Origin: Thermoplasmata archaeon
Lineage (GTDB): Archaea > Thermoplasmatota > Thermoplasmata > Methanomassiliicoccales > Methanomethylophilaceae
Assembly (NCBI GenBank): GCA_015063165.1
Contig: SUSZ01000005.1
Coordinates: 46,223 to 110,222 of the forward strand
DNA: 64,000 nucleotides
Direction: 5' to 3'
Shown: positions 42,353 through 51,772 of the stretch, in pieces
How the letters are laid out: every line of letters starts with the position of its first letter
Numbering within the stretch: position 1 is the stretch's first letter
The notes under the pieces: model-generated
What the model was told of the DNA's origin: nothing
Database searches by the model: none
Seen by the model: the letters and a program-made list of their open reading frames with translations, nothing else
Program-made: the position numbers and the translations under genes

Positions 42353-43755
42353 TGCAGGAGCTCGTCAAAGCGGAGCAGTCCCAGGACGTCCTGTACAAGG
42401 CCGTCGAGAGGATGCAGGACATGGGCGCGGAGTTCGCCGACGCCAAGTCCCAGACCATCAGGAACGTCGGCGTAAGTTCTATGAACGGGGAGCTCAGGCA
42501 GCTCGTCCAGAAGAGCTCCGGCGGGGTCTGCATGAGGGCCTGGATAGGCGGGAGATGGGGATACGGCACCGTCGCCTCGTTCGACAAGGACGCTGTGTTG
42601 AAAGCGGCAGAGGATGCTGTGAAGAACGCCTCGGGAGAGAGGAAGTCAGACCTGGTGCTGGAGCCTTCCGCCATCAGGAAGCATATGCCCGCCCAGGTGA
42701 AGATCCACCCCGACAAGGTCGACATGTCCGAGAAGATAGACGTCGTTCTGGACCTTGACCGGGCGCAGACCATCGACGAGCGCATCGCCAACCGCGTGGG
42801 GGCGTATTCCGAGGAGATCAAGGAGAACCTCCTGGTCAACTCAGCCGGCTCCGACTTGGGCTGGGAGGAGGTCCGCACCCTGTGCAGGGCCATGTCCGTC
42901 GCGTTCGACGGAAGCGTAATGGAGCGCTACTACGACGGTCCTGACAGCACTCTGGGATACGAGGTCGTGAAGGACGCGGACATCGAGAAGATCGGAAGGA
43001 CCGCCGCGGAGGAAGCCATCAAGACCCTCGCGGCTAAGAGGGCCCCTTCCGGGAACCTCACGGTCATCTCCGATCCGATGGTCTCCGGACTGCTGGCTCA
43101 CGAGGCCATGGGACACGCCTCCGAAGGGGACGAGATCACCAAGAAGCGCTCGTTCCTCACCGGAGCGGTCGGCAGGAAGGTGGCCTCCGAGATAATCACC
43201 ATGTACGACAACGGGACCGTTCCCGGAGCCCACGGGTCCATCCCGTTCGACGACGAGGGGACGCCCTCGTCCTGCACCAAGATCATCGACAAGGGGGTCT
43301 ACAACGGCTACATGCACAGTCTGGAGACGGCATCTCAACTGGGATGTAAGCCCACCGGCAACGGAAGGGCGGAGAGCTTCGGGAAGAGGACCTGGGTCAG
43401 GATGACCAACACGTACTTCGGTCCTGGGGACTGGGACAAGGACGACCTTGTCGCCGACACCAAGCACGGCATCCTGTGCGACAAGATGGTTAACGGCATG
43501 GAGGACCCTGTGGGAGGATGCTTCGAGGCCAAGTGCCTGAGGGGGTTCCTCATCGAGAACGGGGAGATCACCGACATGCTCCAGTCGTTCACCCTGACCG
43601 GAAGGTCGGTTGAGATCCTATCTTCCGCTGACGCTCTGACCAAGGAGGTCATCCTCGACGGAGGCATGTGCGGAAAAGGGATCGAGGACTGGGTCCGCGT
43701 GTCGTCCGGAGGGCCTTACATGCGCGCCAGGATGATCGTGGGGGGAGGACAGTGA
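42352..43755 (+). CDS. tldD: TldD-family metalloprotease
   Basis: 467 residues. The zinc motif HEAMGHASEGD (HExxxH) is near residue 250. Other family segments are PSGNLTVISDP and GGMCGKGIEDWVRVSSGGP. TldD pairs with TldE to form a heterodimeric protease that trims unfolded or modified peptides. Here both are present and overlap by 4 nt. Start ATG shares one base with the M24 peptidase stop. Confidence 0.94.
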   Translation: MQELVKAEQSQDVLYKAVERMQDMGAEFADAKSQTIRNVGVSSMNGELRQLVQKSSGGVCMRAWIGGRWGYGTVASFDKDAVLKAAEDAVKNASGERKSDLVLEPSAIRKHMPAQVKIHPDKVDMSEKIDVVLDLDRAQTIDERIANRVGAYSEEIKENLLVNSAGSDLGWEEVRTLCRAMSVAFDGSVMERYYDGPDSTLGYEVVKDADIEKIGRTAAEEAIKTLAAKRAPSGNLTVISDPMVSGLLAHEAMGHASEGDEITKKRSFLTGAVGRKVASEIITMYDNGTVPGAHGSIPFDDEGTPSSCTKIIDKGVYNGYMHSLETASQLGCKPTGNGRAESFGKRTWVRMTNTYFGPGDWDKDDLVADTKHGILCDKMVNGMEDPVGGCFEAKCLRGFLIENGEITDMLQSFTLTGRSVEILSSADALTKEVILDGGMCGKGIEDWVRVSSGGPYMRARMIVGGGQ

Positions 43756-45071
43756 CCGTCTATCCCGACGACAGGGCGATCCAGGCTCTGAAGAGGTACG
43801 ACCAGGCCGAGACCTACGTGTCGGAGACTGTAGTGAACACGGTCTACATCGACGACTCCAAGATAAGCAACATCGAGACGAAGACCGAGTCGGGGATGAT
43901 GTTCCGCATGGCCAAGGACGGCAAGATGGGGAAGTCCTCCGTCTCGCTCAACTCCCCAGGCTCGGTGGACGACTGCCTGAGGATGGCCGAGACAGTTCTG
44001 AAGTATTCTCCGGTGAACAACGTCTTCCAGGGATACGCCCAGCCTACCCAGGCCAAGATCTCCGCTCCCGACGTGTGGGACAAGAAGGTCGAGAACATCA
44101 CCCCCGACGAGCTCAGGGAGCTTGCCAAGATCCTCATAGGGAGCTGCAGGGTGAACATCCCTCGCGCCCAGATACGTGTGTCCTGCACCGAGACCCGCAC
44201 CGTGAACAGCAACGGCGTGGACGTCGGCCACAGGAGCACCCTGGTCTACGGACATTTCACCTCGATGACCGTCAGGGACCACCCCGGAGAGGGGATGGAG
44301 ACCTACCATGGCTCCCATCTATGCCTGGACCCCGTGTTCATCGGGCAGGAGCTGTCCCGCAAAGCCGAGGCCGCCGCCGTCTGCAGGGAGTTCAAGGGCA
44401 CCGAGAAGCTCTCGATGATTCTGCCCCCCAGCGAGCTCGGCGACATGCTAACATCGTCTGTGGGATCCGCCATCAACGGCGAGAACTGCAAGTACGGACG
44501 CAGCATGTGGAAGGACTCTATCGGCAAGGAGGTCGCATCCGGATGTCTGGACATCGTCGACGACCCTACCGTCAAGGCTCCCCTCTCATGCGTGTTCGAC
44601 GACGAGGGGGTCCCTGCCGAGAGGAAGCCCGTCATCGAAGGGGGCATCCTGAAGGGGTTCCTGAAGGACACCTACTGCGGCGGAAGCACCGGGAACGGCA
44701 TGCGCAGGTCCAGTGTGGAGGCCCAGGGAGCCTATGAGAGGACCCCCACCATCAAGCCTCTGAACCTTGTGGTGAAGCCCGGAAAGCTCACCAGGGAGCA
44801 GATCATCGAGCAGACGGACAACGGGATTCTCGTGGAGAAGTTCGCCTGGCCGGAGGCCGACGAGCTCACCGGAAGGTTCGGTCTCAACGTCAGGAGCGGG
44901 TACATAATCAGGAAGGGAGAGATCGCCGGAGTGGTGAACAACGCCCTCCTGATGGGAAACATGCTCGAAGCTGTGAAGGGGATCGAGGCCATAGGCAACG
45001 ACCCTGCCCAGATGGGTGTCATAACCGTCCCCACGATGAGCTTCTCTGGAACGGAGCTCGTAGGGAACTGA
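43752..45071 (+). CDS. tldE: TldE/PmbA-family protein
   Basis: 439 residues from a GTG overlapping the TldD stop. Landmarks are DDEGVPAERKPVIEGGILKGFL, NLVVKPGKLTREQII and SGYIIRKGEIAGVVNNALLMGN. TldE lacks a zinc motif, as expected, and supports TldD activity. A small hairpin GCGGG-TCT-CCCGC at 45080-45092 follows. Confidence 0.93.
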   Translation: MTVYPDDRAIQALKRYDQAETYVSETVVNTVYIDDSKISNIETKTESGMMFRMAKDGKMGKSSVSLNSPGSVDDCLRMAETVLKYSPVNNVFQGYAQPTQAKISAPDVWDKKVENITPDELRELAKILIGSCRVNIPRAQIRVSCTETRTVNSNGVDVGHRSTLVYGHFTSMTVRDHPGEGMETYHGSHLCLDPVFIGQELSRKAEAAAVCREFKGTEKLSMILPPSELGDMLTSSVGSAINGENCKYGRSMWKDSIGKEVASGCLDIVDDPTVKAPLSCVFDDEGVPAERKPVIEGGILKGFLKDTYCGGSTGNGMRRSSVEAQGAYERTPTIKPLNLVVKPGKLTREQIIEQTDNGILVEKFAWPEADELTGRFGLNVRSGYIIRKGEIAGVVNNALLMGNMLEAVKGIEAIGNDPAQMGVITVPTMSFSGTELVGN

Positions 45072-45119
45072 AACCGGGGGCGGGTCTCCCGCTCTCATTT
45101 CTTATTTCAATCAGAAAAA

Positions 45120-45500
45120 TCAGAGCATCGGTTGGACGATGATCCTCTGTCTGTCCCCGATGTCGTCCATGCGGGAGCAGTCTCCGATCATCTTTCCGAT
45201 CCTGATGACAGGATAAGGTGCGACAGGCTTTCCGTCCTCCCCGCTGAGGGGGGTAGGTCCGAAGAACACGCAGAAAGCGCTGGGACCGGGCCAGTACGCT
45301 ATGTCCCCGGTTTCAAGTTCAGTGATGCGGCCCTCTTTGGGCAGTATGACGTCCAAGGGGAGCTCGCAGTACATCATCCCCCCGAGCATGTTCGTCTCGA
45401 GGGTGATGGGCGGGGAGAGCCAGATAGCGTTCGAGATGTCCGACTGGTCGAGGTCTCCTATGAACTCTCCAGCGTGGCTCCTTATGGATATCCTGCTCAT
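45120..45500 (-). CDS. Cyclophilin-like fold protein (DUF369/COG2164-like)
   Basis: 126 residues. The beta-barrel pattern (FIGDLDQSDISNAIWLSPPI; GDIAYWPGPSAFCVFFGPTP; DGKPVAPYPVIRIGKM) matches a family of archaeal cyclophilin-like proteins; isomerase activity has not been shown. It follows ilvC with an 18-nt gap and shares its transcript. Confidence 0.78.
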   Translation of the reverse strand: MSRISIRSHAGEFIGDLDQSDISNAIWLSPPITLETNMLGGMMYCELPLDVILPKEGRITELETGDIAYWPGPSAFCVFFGPTPLSGEDGKPVAPYPVIRIGKMIGDCSRMDDIGDRQRIIVQPML

Positions 45501-45518
45501 CCTTCCGCCCCTTCAGGT

Positions 45519-46505
45519 TCACTTCTTCCTCTCGAAGAGCCTGCGGATCTCTCTTCCGGTGACCTCGAGCTGGAGCTGCTTCTCCTTCTCCTCCATCGCC
45601 TTGAGGTTGACGAGGCCGTCGGCCCACTCCTGCCTCCACTGGGTCTTGAAGGTGCCGTCCTCGATCTCCTTGAGGATCTGCTTCATGTTCTGCTTGGACT
45701 GCTCGGTGACGACCCTCTCCCTTCTGGTCAGTCCGCCGTACTCGGCGGTGTTGGAGACGACGTGCCACATGAGCTCGAATCCGCCCTTGTTGATCAGGTC
45801 TACGATGAGCTTGGTCTCGTGGAGCACTTCGAAGTAGGCCATCTCGGGAGGGTATCCGCCCTCGACGAGGGTCTCGAACCCGCGCTTGATGAGCTCGGTC
45901 TGTCCGCCGCAGAGGACCGCCTGCTCTCCGAAGAGGTCGGTGTAGGTCTCGTTGTCGAAGGTGGTTTCGAAGACTCCTGCACGGGTGGCTCCAAGTCCCT
46001 TGGCGAGGCCGAGAGCGATCTTCTTGGCGTTGCCGGTGACGTCCTGGTAGACGCAGATGAGGGCAGGGACTCCGAATCCCTCGGTGAAGACGAGCCTCTC
46101 CATGTCTCCGGGAGCCTTGGGGGCCATCATGATGACGTCCACATCCTTGGGAGGGACGATGAGCTTGTAGGTGATGGCGAATCCGTGAGCGAACTCGAGA
46201 GCGGCGCCCTTCTTAAGGTTGGGCTCGACGTACTCCTTGTAGATGTCGGGCTGGATCTCGTCGGGGAGGAGCATGAGCACGACGTCCGCGTCCTTGACCG
46301 CGTCGGCGAACTCGGCAACCTTGAGTCCGTCCTCTTTCACTTTCTCCCAGGACTTTCCAGTCCTTCTCGCTCCTACCGTCACGTCGATACCGGAGTCGTG
46401 GAAGCAGAGGGCCTGAGCCCTTCCTTGGGCGCCGTATCCGAGCACAGCGACCTTTTTTCCATCGAATATCCCGAGGTCGACGTCTTTGTCGTGGTAAAGT
46501 TGCAT
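45519..46505 (-). CDS. ilvC: Ketol-acid reductoisomerase
   Basis: 328 residues, class I length. The NADPH-binding motif VAVLGYGAQGRAQAL is near residue 18. Catalytic residues lie in AHGF, PKAPGD and GFETLVEGGYPPEMAYFE. The enzyme makes dihydroxyisovalerate in valine/leucine and isoleucine synthesis. ATG 46505 is preferred to one nine codons upstream because it matches the family start. IlvB/D are not adjacent. Confidence 0.95.
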   Translation of the reverse strand: MQLYHDKDVDLGIFDGKKVAVLGYGAQGRAQALCFHDSGIDVTVGARRTGKSWEKVKEDGLKVAEFADAVKDADVVLMLLPDEIQPDIYKEYVEPNLKKGAALEFAHGFAITYKLIVPPKDVDVIMMAPKAPGDMERLVFTEGFGVPALICVYQDVTGNAKKIALGLAKGLGATRAGVFETTFDNETYTDLFGEQAVLCGGQTELIKRGFETLVEGGYPPEMAYFEVLHETKLIVDLINKGGFELMWHVVSNTAEYGGLTRRERVVTEQSKQNMKQILKEIEDGTFKTQWRQEWADGLVNLKAMEEKEKQLQLEVTGREIRRLFERKK

Positions 46506-46589
46506 TAAATCGCCAGACTCCCGTACCGTCAACGAACTCTTATATCTTTCATATCAACTTAAATAACTCTTAATGTGTTAGTGCATTAT

Positions 46590-47039
46590 ATGGAGCAGGA
46601 ACACTCCGTCAGATTTCATCAGTTTCTAGATAAAGCCACCCGTTTCGTGAGGAATTCGGCAGCGGGAGACGCGGATGGCCAGGGGTTCAGGCATTACCAC
46701 ATCCCCTTCCTGGTTTCCATAGCCCGCTCCCCCGGAATATCCCAGAAGGGGCTCTGCGAAAGGGTTCCGCTCGACAAATCCAGAGTGTCGATCGTCGTTC
46801 GCGAGCTGATCAGCCTGGGCCTCGCCGTCAACAGCAGCACCGGCAAGGTATGGGCGCTGAATCTCACCCAGAAGGGCATGGATGCTTACAAGACCGCTAT
46901 GGAGATCACCATCAGGATGGACGATTCGATATTCTCAGTTCTGACAGAGGAGGAGACGAAGACCTTCCTGGCTCTCACCTCGAAAATCTCTCAGCGCATA
47001 GACGAGTTGTCGGGGGAAGATAAGCTCAAAGACCCTTGA
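46590..47039 (+). CDS. MarR-family transcriptional regulator
   Basis: 149 residues with a winged helix (SPGISQKGLCERVPLDKSRVSIVVRELISLGL). The ATG at 46590 is preferred; a GTG at 46575 is in frame. It is followed by the MFS transporter gene after 67 nt with its own TATA box, as in many MarR-efflux pairs. It lies divergently from ilvC. Confidence 0.88.
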   Translation: MEQEHSVRFHQFLDKATRFVRNSAAGDADGQGFRHYHIPFLVSIARSPGISQKGLCERVPLDKSRVSIVVRELISLGLAVNSSTGKVWALNLTQKGMDAYKTAMEITIRMDDSIFSVLTEEETKTFLALTSKISQRIDELSGEDKLKDP

Positions 47040-47092
47040 TTCGTAGGTTGCATCATAAACCACCCTTTCTTTTATATACAATAACAGATTGC

Positions 47093-47105
47093 GCAACAAA
47101 GTTGC
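47093..47105. promoter_or_regulatory. Possible MarR operator over the MFS start
   Basis: GCAACAAAGTTGC is a palindrome with 5-bp arms around AAA, ending one base before the ATG of the transporter. A TTTTATATAC TATA box lies about 15-22 nt upstream (47070-47079), so the site covers the expected transcription start. A bound MarR protein would block the transporter. Confidence 0.4.
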
Positions 47106-47106
47106 T

Positions 47107-48702
47107 ATGGCTGTAGAACAAATCACTTACAAGAACATAGACCCCAAGGTCCGCAGGATGATAATGCTGGGCCTCGGGCTCGCTATGTTGATCGCTTGTT
47201 TCGACGGTACCATCGTCGGTACTTGCGCACCTAGAATCATTGAGGATCTCCACGGCGCCGAGCTCTACGCCTGGATGATCACGGCCTATATGCTCTGCGA
47301 GACCGTGATGATACCCATCTCAGGGAAGCTCTCCGACCTGTACGGGAGGAAGCCCCTCTTCCTAATCGGACTCGGGCTGTTCGTCGCCGGGTCCTTCGTA
47401 GCGGGTCTCTCCACCAGCATGGAGATGTTCATCGTCTGCCGTGCCGTGCAGGGTCTCGGCGGAGGTATCCTCATACCCGTCGCCACCGCCGCTGTGGCCG
47501 ACCTGTACTCTCCTCGCGAGAGGGCGAAGATGCAAGGGATTCTCGGAGCCGTCTTCGGGATCGGAAGCGGAATCGGGCCCTTGATCGGAGGATACATCAC
47601 CGAGTACATCAGCTGGCACTGGATCTTTTACATCAACATTCCCATGGCCATCGTGTCCACGATCCTTACGCTCAAGAAGTTCCCGACTCCCATCAACAAC
47701 GACAGCGAGGTCCATATAGACAAGGCTGGAATCCTCCTGCTGTCCGTGATGCTGATCGACGTCCTTCTGTTCTTCCAGTTCGGCGGGGACAAGTTCGAGT
47801 GGGTCAGCGTCACGTCCTTCGCCATGATCGCGCTCGCGCTGGTGCTTCTGGTGCTGTTCGTAAAGGTGGAGAACAAGGCTGTGGAACCCATCATCGCTCC
47901 TCACCTTATCCACAACAAGGTCGTCGTCAAGGCAGCCCTGTTCATGTTCATCTTCGGACTGGCCATGATGGGAGGTATGACATATTCGTCCATGTTCTCC
48001 ATCTATGTGCTCGGGTTCTCCGTCCTGGACTCCGCATATTACTCCTTGGCTCTCGTTGCGGGAATGATGATCACCGCCCTTTCCAGCGGTGCTCTCCTCC
48101 TGAGGACCGGATACAGGATCTGGGTCATCGTCGGGCCTATCGTGTCCTTCATCGGAATGTACATGCTTTCCCAGATGACCTTGGGGACCACCGTGGAATA
48201 CTACATATTGTGCCTGTTCGTGTTCGGACTCGGCCTCGGATGCATGATGGGAGTTATCATGACGGCTGTCCAGAACAGCTCCAAGCAGTCCGAGATCGGA
48301 ATGACCACATCCGCCGTCAACCTCATCAGGTCGGTCGGAGCCACCATCGGTACCGCGGTCTTCGCGATGCTGATCGCCAACAAGATAAACGGAGAGCTCC
48401 AGACGCTGCTCCCGCCCGAGGTCTACGATCTGGTGCCCCACAACTCCGGGGTCCTGGACATGCTGGCTCCTGACGCCTCCGGGATGCCACAGCTGTTCAC
48501 CTTGCTCTACACCCAGCTGCACTACACCGCAGATCAGATAGCGCAGACCGTCCACGACATCCTCCTGGCTTTCGCCAACAGCGTGGACTTCGCGTTCATC
48601 GCAGGCGGATGCCTGATACTTCTCCTGGCTCTCATCGGGCTCGTCTTCAAGGTCGAAGAGAACCACGACGAGGACAACGAGGTCGTGCTCCCCGAGGATT
48701 GA
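47107..48702 (+). CDS. MFS drug:proton antiporter (DHA2, 14-helix type)
   Basis: 531 residues with about 14 hydrophobic helices. DHA2 motif A is GKLSDLYGRKPLFLIGLGLF near residue 74; motif C-like GAVFGIGSGIGPLIGGYI is near 150. An acidic tail (NHDEDNEVVLPED) ends it. The family exports drugs or dyes by proton exchange. MarR lies directly upstream, with a possible operator over the start codon. Confidence 0.9.
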   Translation: MAVEQITYKNIDPKVRRMIMLGLGLAMLIACFDGTIVGTCAPRIIEDLHGAELYAWMITAYMLCETVMIPISGKLSDLYGRKPLFLIGLGLFVAGSFVAGLSTSMEMFIVCRAVQGLGGGILIPVATAAVADLYSPRERAKMQGILGAVFGIGSGIGPLIGGYITEYISWHWIFYINIPMAIVSTILTLKKFPTPINNDSEVHIDKAGILLLSVMLIDVLLFFQFGGDKFEWVSVTSFAMIALALVLLVLFVKVENKAVEPIIAPHLIHNKVVVKAALFMFIFGLAMMGGMTYSSMFSIYVLGFSVLDSAYYSLALVAGMMITALSSGALLLRTGYRIWVIVGPIVSFIGMYMLSQMTLGTTVEYYILCLFVFGLGLGCMMGVIMTAVQNSSKQSEIGMTTSAVNLIRSVGATIGTAVFAMLIANKINGELQTLLPPEVYDLVPHNSGVLDMLAPDASGMPQLFTLLYTQLHYTADQIAQTVHDILLAFANSVDFAFIAGGCLILLLALIGLVFKVEENHDEDNEVVLPED

Positions 48703-48766
48703 TCCAGGGGGCCGCCTCCTAAACCTCTTTCTTTTTACCTTTTGCAAGCATTCCGAAGCCGATCAG

Positions 48767-49567
48767 ATGAAGGATTTCAGGCTTGCGACCGTATGCATGC
48801 GCTCCATCGCAGAGGATGCCGAAGCGAATCTCCGCTCCATGCTGGCTTACATCGACAAGGCAGAAGCGGTAGGCGCCGGCATGGTGGTATTCCCGGAGAT
48901 GTCGCTCTCGGGCTATTCCATGGCTTCCCCTCCGGAGGGGCTGTCCTTCGATTCGGAGGAGGTCCGTGCGGTGTCCGAGGCCTCGAAAGGGACGATCGTA
49001 TGCTTCGGATTCGCGGACGACGAAGGTTACATAACGCAGGCCGTGGCCGAGGACGGAAGGATAGTCGGGGTCTACAGGAAGACGCATCTCGGGTACAGAG
49101 AGGCGGAGGTCATGAGGCAGGGGGATTCCCTGGACGTGATCCGCACCTCCGTCGCCGATATAGGGATACAGCTGTGCTGGGAGTCCCATTTCCCCGACAT
49201 AACCCGTACCTACGCTATGCGCGGAGCGGACGTCGTCCTGATGCCGACCGCGTCCGGGCTCTCCAAGGAGCGCAGGGCGGAGGTCTGGGGCAGGATACTC
49301 CCTGCCCGCGCGTACGACAACTCGGTTTTCGTGGCGTCCTGCAACGCCGTAGGGGACAACGGGGCCGGAGTGGTGTTCGGAGGCGGGTCCATGGTATTCG
49401 ATCCTCTGGGGCGCGTCTTGGCGGAGACGCACGGCGACGTCGAGAGCATGGTCGTAGCGGACCTTCGTGCTGAATCTTTGGACAGGATAAGGAACGGCGA
49501 CGGGTACAGGAGCATGAGGAACGTGCACTACCTTTCCAAGCGTCGTTCAGAACTGTATGAGAAATGA
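48767..49567 (+). CDS. Carbon-nitrogen hydrolase (nitrilase superfamily)
   Basis: 266 residues. The catalytic Glu-Lys-Cys triad is visible: FPEMSLSGYS (E), YRKTHLGYRE (K) and IQLCWESHFPDI (C). The group includes omega-amidases and N-carbamoyl amidases; the substrate cannot be assigned. It stands alone. Confidence 0.88.
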   Translation: MKDFRLATVCMRSIAEDAEANLRSMLAYIDKAEAVGAGMVVFPEMSLSGYSMASPPEGLSFDSEEVRAVSEASKGTIVCFGFADDEGYITQAVAEDGRIVGVYRKTHLGYREAEVMRQGDSLDVIRTSVADIGIQLCWESHFPDITRTYAMRGADVVLMPTASGLSKERRAEVWGRILPARAYDNSVFVASCNAVGDNGAGVVFGGGSMVFDPLGRVLAETHGDVESMVVADLRAESLDRIRNGDGYRSMRNVHYLSKRRSELYEK

Positions 49568-49798
49568 TCTTCGGGTTTTGTGGTATACGGCGCCGGTCCG
49601 TGTGATACTACTTTATGCCACTGGACTTCTACGGACCGGCTGGTTTTTCGGCATCGGCATCGGTTTTTCCCTATGCACCTCCTCGGCTTATCTTGTATTT
49701 AGGAATGGCTAAATCATATTTAAATTTAGGCTTTCCTAAAAATCGAATCTTTCGCGGTCCGTGTGTATGTTTAAGAAATATGATTCCGATTACAGGAC
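49568..49798. promoter_or_regulatory. Promoter of the ATPase gene with inverted repeat
   Basis: An AT-rich promoter. TTTAGGAA (49698-49705) and TTCCTAAA (49733-49740) form an inverted repeat flanking CATATTTAAATTT (49714-49726), a TATA candidate. A regulator bound to both arms would cover the TATA box. Confidence 0.45.
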
Positions 49799-51145
49799 AT
49801 GGACGGGTTCGTAGGTCGCGAGGAGCAGCTGAAGATGCTCGAGGAGCTGTACAAGGCGGTTCCGCAGAGCTGCGCGGTGTATGGGAGGATGCGTCTGGGC
49901 AAGACCGCTCTCCTGCAGAAGTTCTGTGAGTTCAAGCGCCACATCTACATCTCCGGATCCAACATGCTGCCGGAGGACTGCCTTCGCAATATCTCCGAAG
50001 CCGTCAGCAGGTACACCGGCACCAAGGAGAGGCTCGAAGACATACAGGACCTGTTCTATCTCATAAAGAAGCACTGCGTCAAGAAGACCGTCGTCATCCT
50101 CGACCATTACTCCGACCTCCTGGAGGTGTTCCCGGACCTGTACAACCACGTGAACCGCTTCGTCTCCCGCGACATCCGCGACACCAGGGTCCTGTTCATA
50201 GCCTGCGATTCCGATGTATCCGTGTTCGGGAGGTTCTCCAACCTGATCGAGGTCAGGCCGATGAGCTATCTGGAATGCACTGGGTTCCATCCGGAATACA
50301 CGCCTTTGCAGCATCTTCAGGCTTACGGGATGGTGGGAGGGACTCCCGAGTACCAGGAGATTGTGAAAGGCGACCCCGTCGAATCCATCAAGGGATGTTT
50401 CCTGGAGCAGATGTCGCCGCTGTTCATGGAGGCCGAGTCCATGGTGAACTCGGAGATCTCCGTCAGGTCGGACAGCATCAGGATCATGCATGCCATGGCC
50501 TCAGGAGCTGACAACCTCCGTAACATATCGTCCATTTCCGGGCTTCCGCCGTCCTCCTGCACCAGAGCGATAGGGGAGATGGAGAACAAGGGGCTTGTCG
50601 TCAGAGAGTCCTCCAGCTCTGTTCAGAGGAACTGGATCTGCTCCTTCGACAGCAACATACTGAGATTCTACTACAGCGTGGTGGCCGAGGCGAGAGCCCT
50701 TCCTGACTTCTATTCGGTCGACAAGGCGTTCGTCGTGGCCAAGGGGCGCATCCCCGGATACATGGAGGGCACGTTCAAGACCGTCTGCGCGGAATACATA
50801 CGTATGCGCTGGTCGGCCACGTCCATAATGAAGGTGCGCAGCAACGGAGGGGCGGTCAGCTCCGATGTGGATTTCATGGCCAGCGTCGTCAACCTCGAAG
50901 GGAGGAAGAGGGCCGCGTTCATAGTCTGCAGGCTGTCGGGCGAGCCGATGGCCATGGCTGACCTGAACAAGATGATAGCCAAGTCCAGGGCCCTGAAGTC
51001 CAGGGACAAGAACTGCTTCATGATGTTCTCCGGATGCGGATTCACGGACGAGCTCAAGGCCGTGTCCGTTCCTGACGCCGAGGTGGAGCTGCTGAGCTTG
51101 GAGGACGTTTACGAGCCTCTTCCGAAGAAGGAGGTCTCCTCATGA
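49799..51145 (+). CDS. Archaeal-type AAA ATPase (ATPase_2/DUF234 family)
   Basis: 448 residues. P-loop GRMRLGKTALL near residue 29 and Walker B-like TVVILDHY near 98. A winged helix (NISSISGLPPSSCTRAIGEM) and a C-terminal nuclease-like DUF234 region with VSSDVDFMA follow. Family members abound in archaea and may be mobile, toxin-like or regulatory. Its stop overlaps the isochorismatase gene start. Confidence 0.82.
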   Translation: MDGFVGREEQLKMLEELYKAVPQSCAVYGRMRLGKTALLQKFCEFKRHIYISGSNMLPEDCLRNISEAVSRYTGTKERLEDIQDLFYLIKKHCVKKTVVILDHYSDLLEVFPDLYNHVNRFVSRDIRDTRVLFIACDSDVSVFGRFSNLIEVRPMSYLECTGFHPEYTPLQHLQAYGMVGGTPEYQEIVKGDPVESIKGCFLEQMSPLFMEAESMVNSEISVRSDSIRIMHAMASGADNLRNISSISGLPPSSCTRAIGEMENKGLVVRESSSSVQRNWICSFDSNILRFYYSVVAEARALPDFYSVDKAFVVAKGRIPGYMEGTFKTVCAEYIRMRWSATSIMKVRSNGGAVSSDVDFMASVVNLEGRKRAAFIVCRLSGEPMAMADLNKMIAKSRALKSRDKNCFMMFSGCGFTDELKAVSVPDAEVELLSLEDVYEPLPKKEVSS

Positions 51146-51696
51146 TGGTAGACATGATATGGGGGAAGAAGATGGCACTGGTCATCGTCGATCCCCAGCG
51201 CAAGTTCTCGCTGAAGGTCCCGGACTGGGACGAGAGGATGGGCTCCGCGGTGGAAGGGATGAACATGTTCTCGAGGATATTCCGCAGATACGGCGCTCCG
51301 GTGATCCTGGTCCGCTTCGAGGGGGCTTCCCACTGCAGCTACGAGGGCGACGACGGAGACGACTGGCTTCCCGGTCTGGAGACATCGCCGTCGGATATCG
51401 TCGTGTCCAAGAGGAACATGAGCTGCTTCAAGGAGACGGACCTTCTGAAGGTCATGCAGGAGAACGGCATCGACTGCGCCCTGTACACAGGGATGCTGAC
51501 GGAGTTCTGCGTCATCAGCACCTACTACGCGTCTTCGGAGAGGGGCGTGATGCCATATATGGGCAAGGGAGCCACGATCGCGTACAATTCCAATGGCAAC
51601 GAGGCCGCCCAGGTGGTCTGCAGCACCGTGGACGAGAAGACCGTGGAGAGGCTCCTGTCCGGGGAGCAGCCAGAGCCTGTGATGCCATTCGAGTGA
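51142..51696 (+). CDS. Cysteine hydrolase (isochorismatase-like)
   Basis: 184 residues. The catalytic Asp lies in ALVIVDPQRKFS, Lys in VVSKRNMSCF and Cys in LTEFCVISTYYA. Substrates include nicotinamide and isochorismate; none can be assigned. The ATG overlaps the ATPase stop, suggesting co-translation. Confidence 0.82.
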   Translation: MMVDMIWGKKMALVIVDPQRKFSLKVPDWDERMGSAVEGMNMFSRIFRRYGAPVILVRFEGASHCSYEGDDGDDWLPGLETSPSDIVVSKRNMSCFKETDLLKVMQENGIDCALYTGMLTEFCVISTYYASSERGVMPYMGKGATIAYNSNGNEAAQVVCSTVDEKTVERLLSGEQPEPVMPFE

Positions 51697-51772
51697 CAGG
51701 ATGTAGTCTATCCTGTGATAAGTTATTAATCGGGGATGGCCTACCATCCTGCGTATTCGGGCAGGTGAACGG

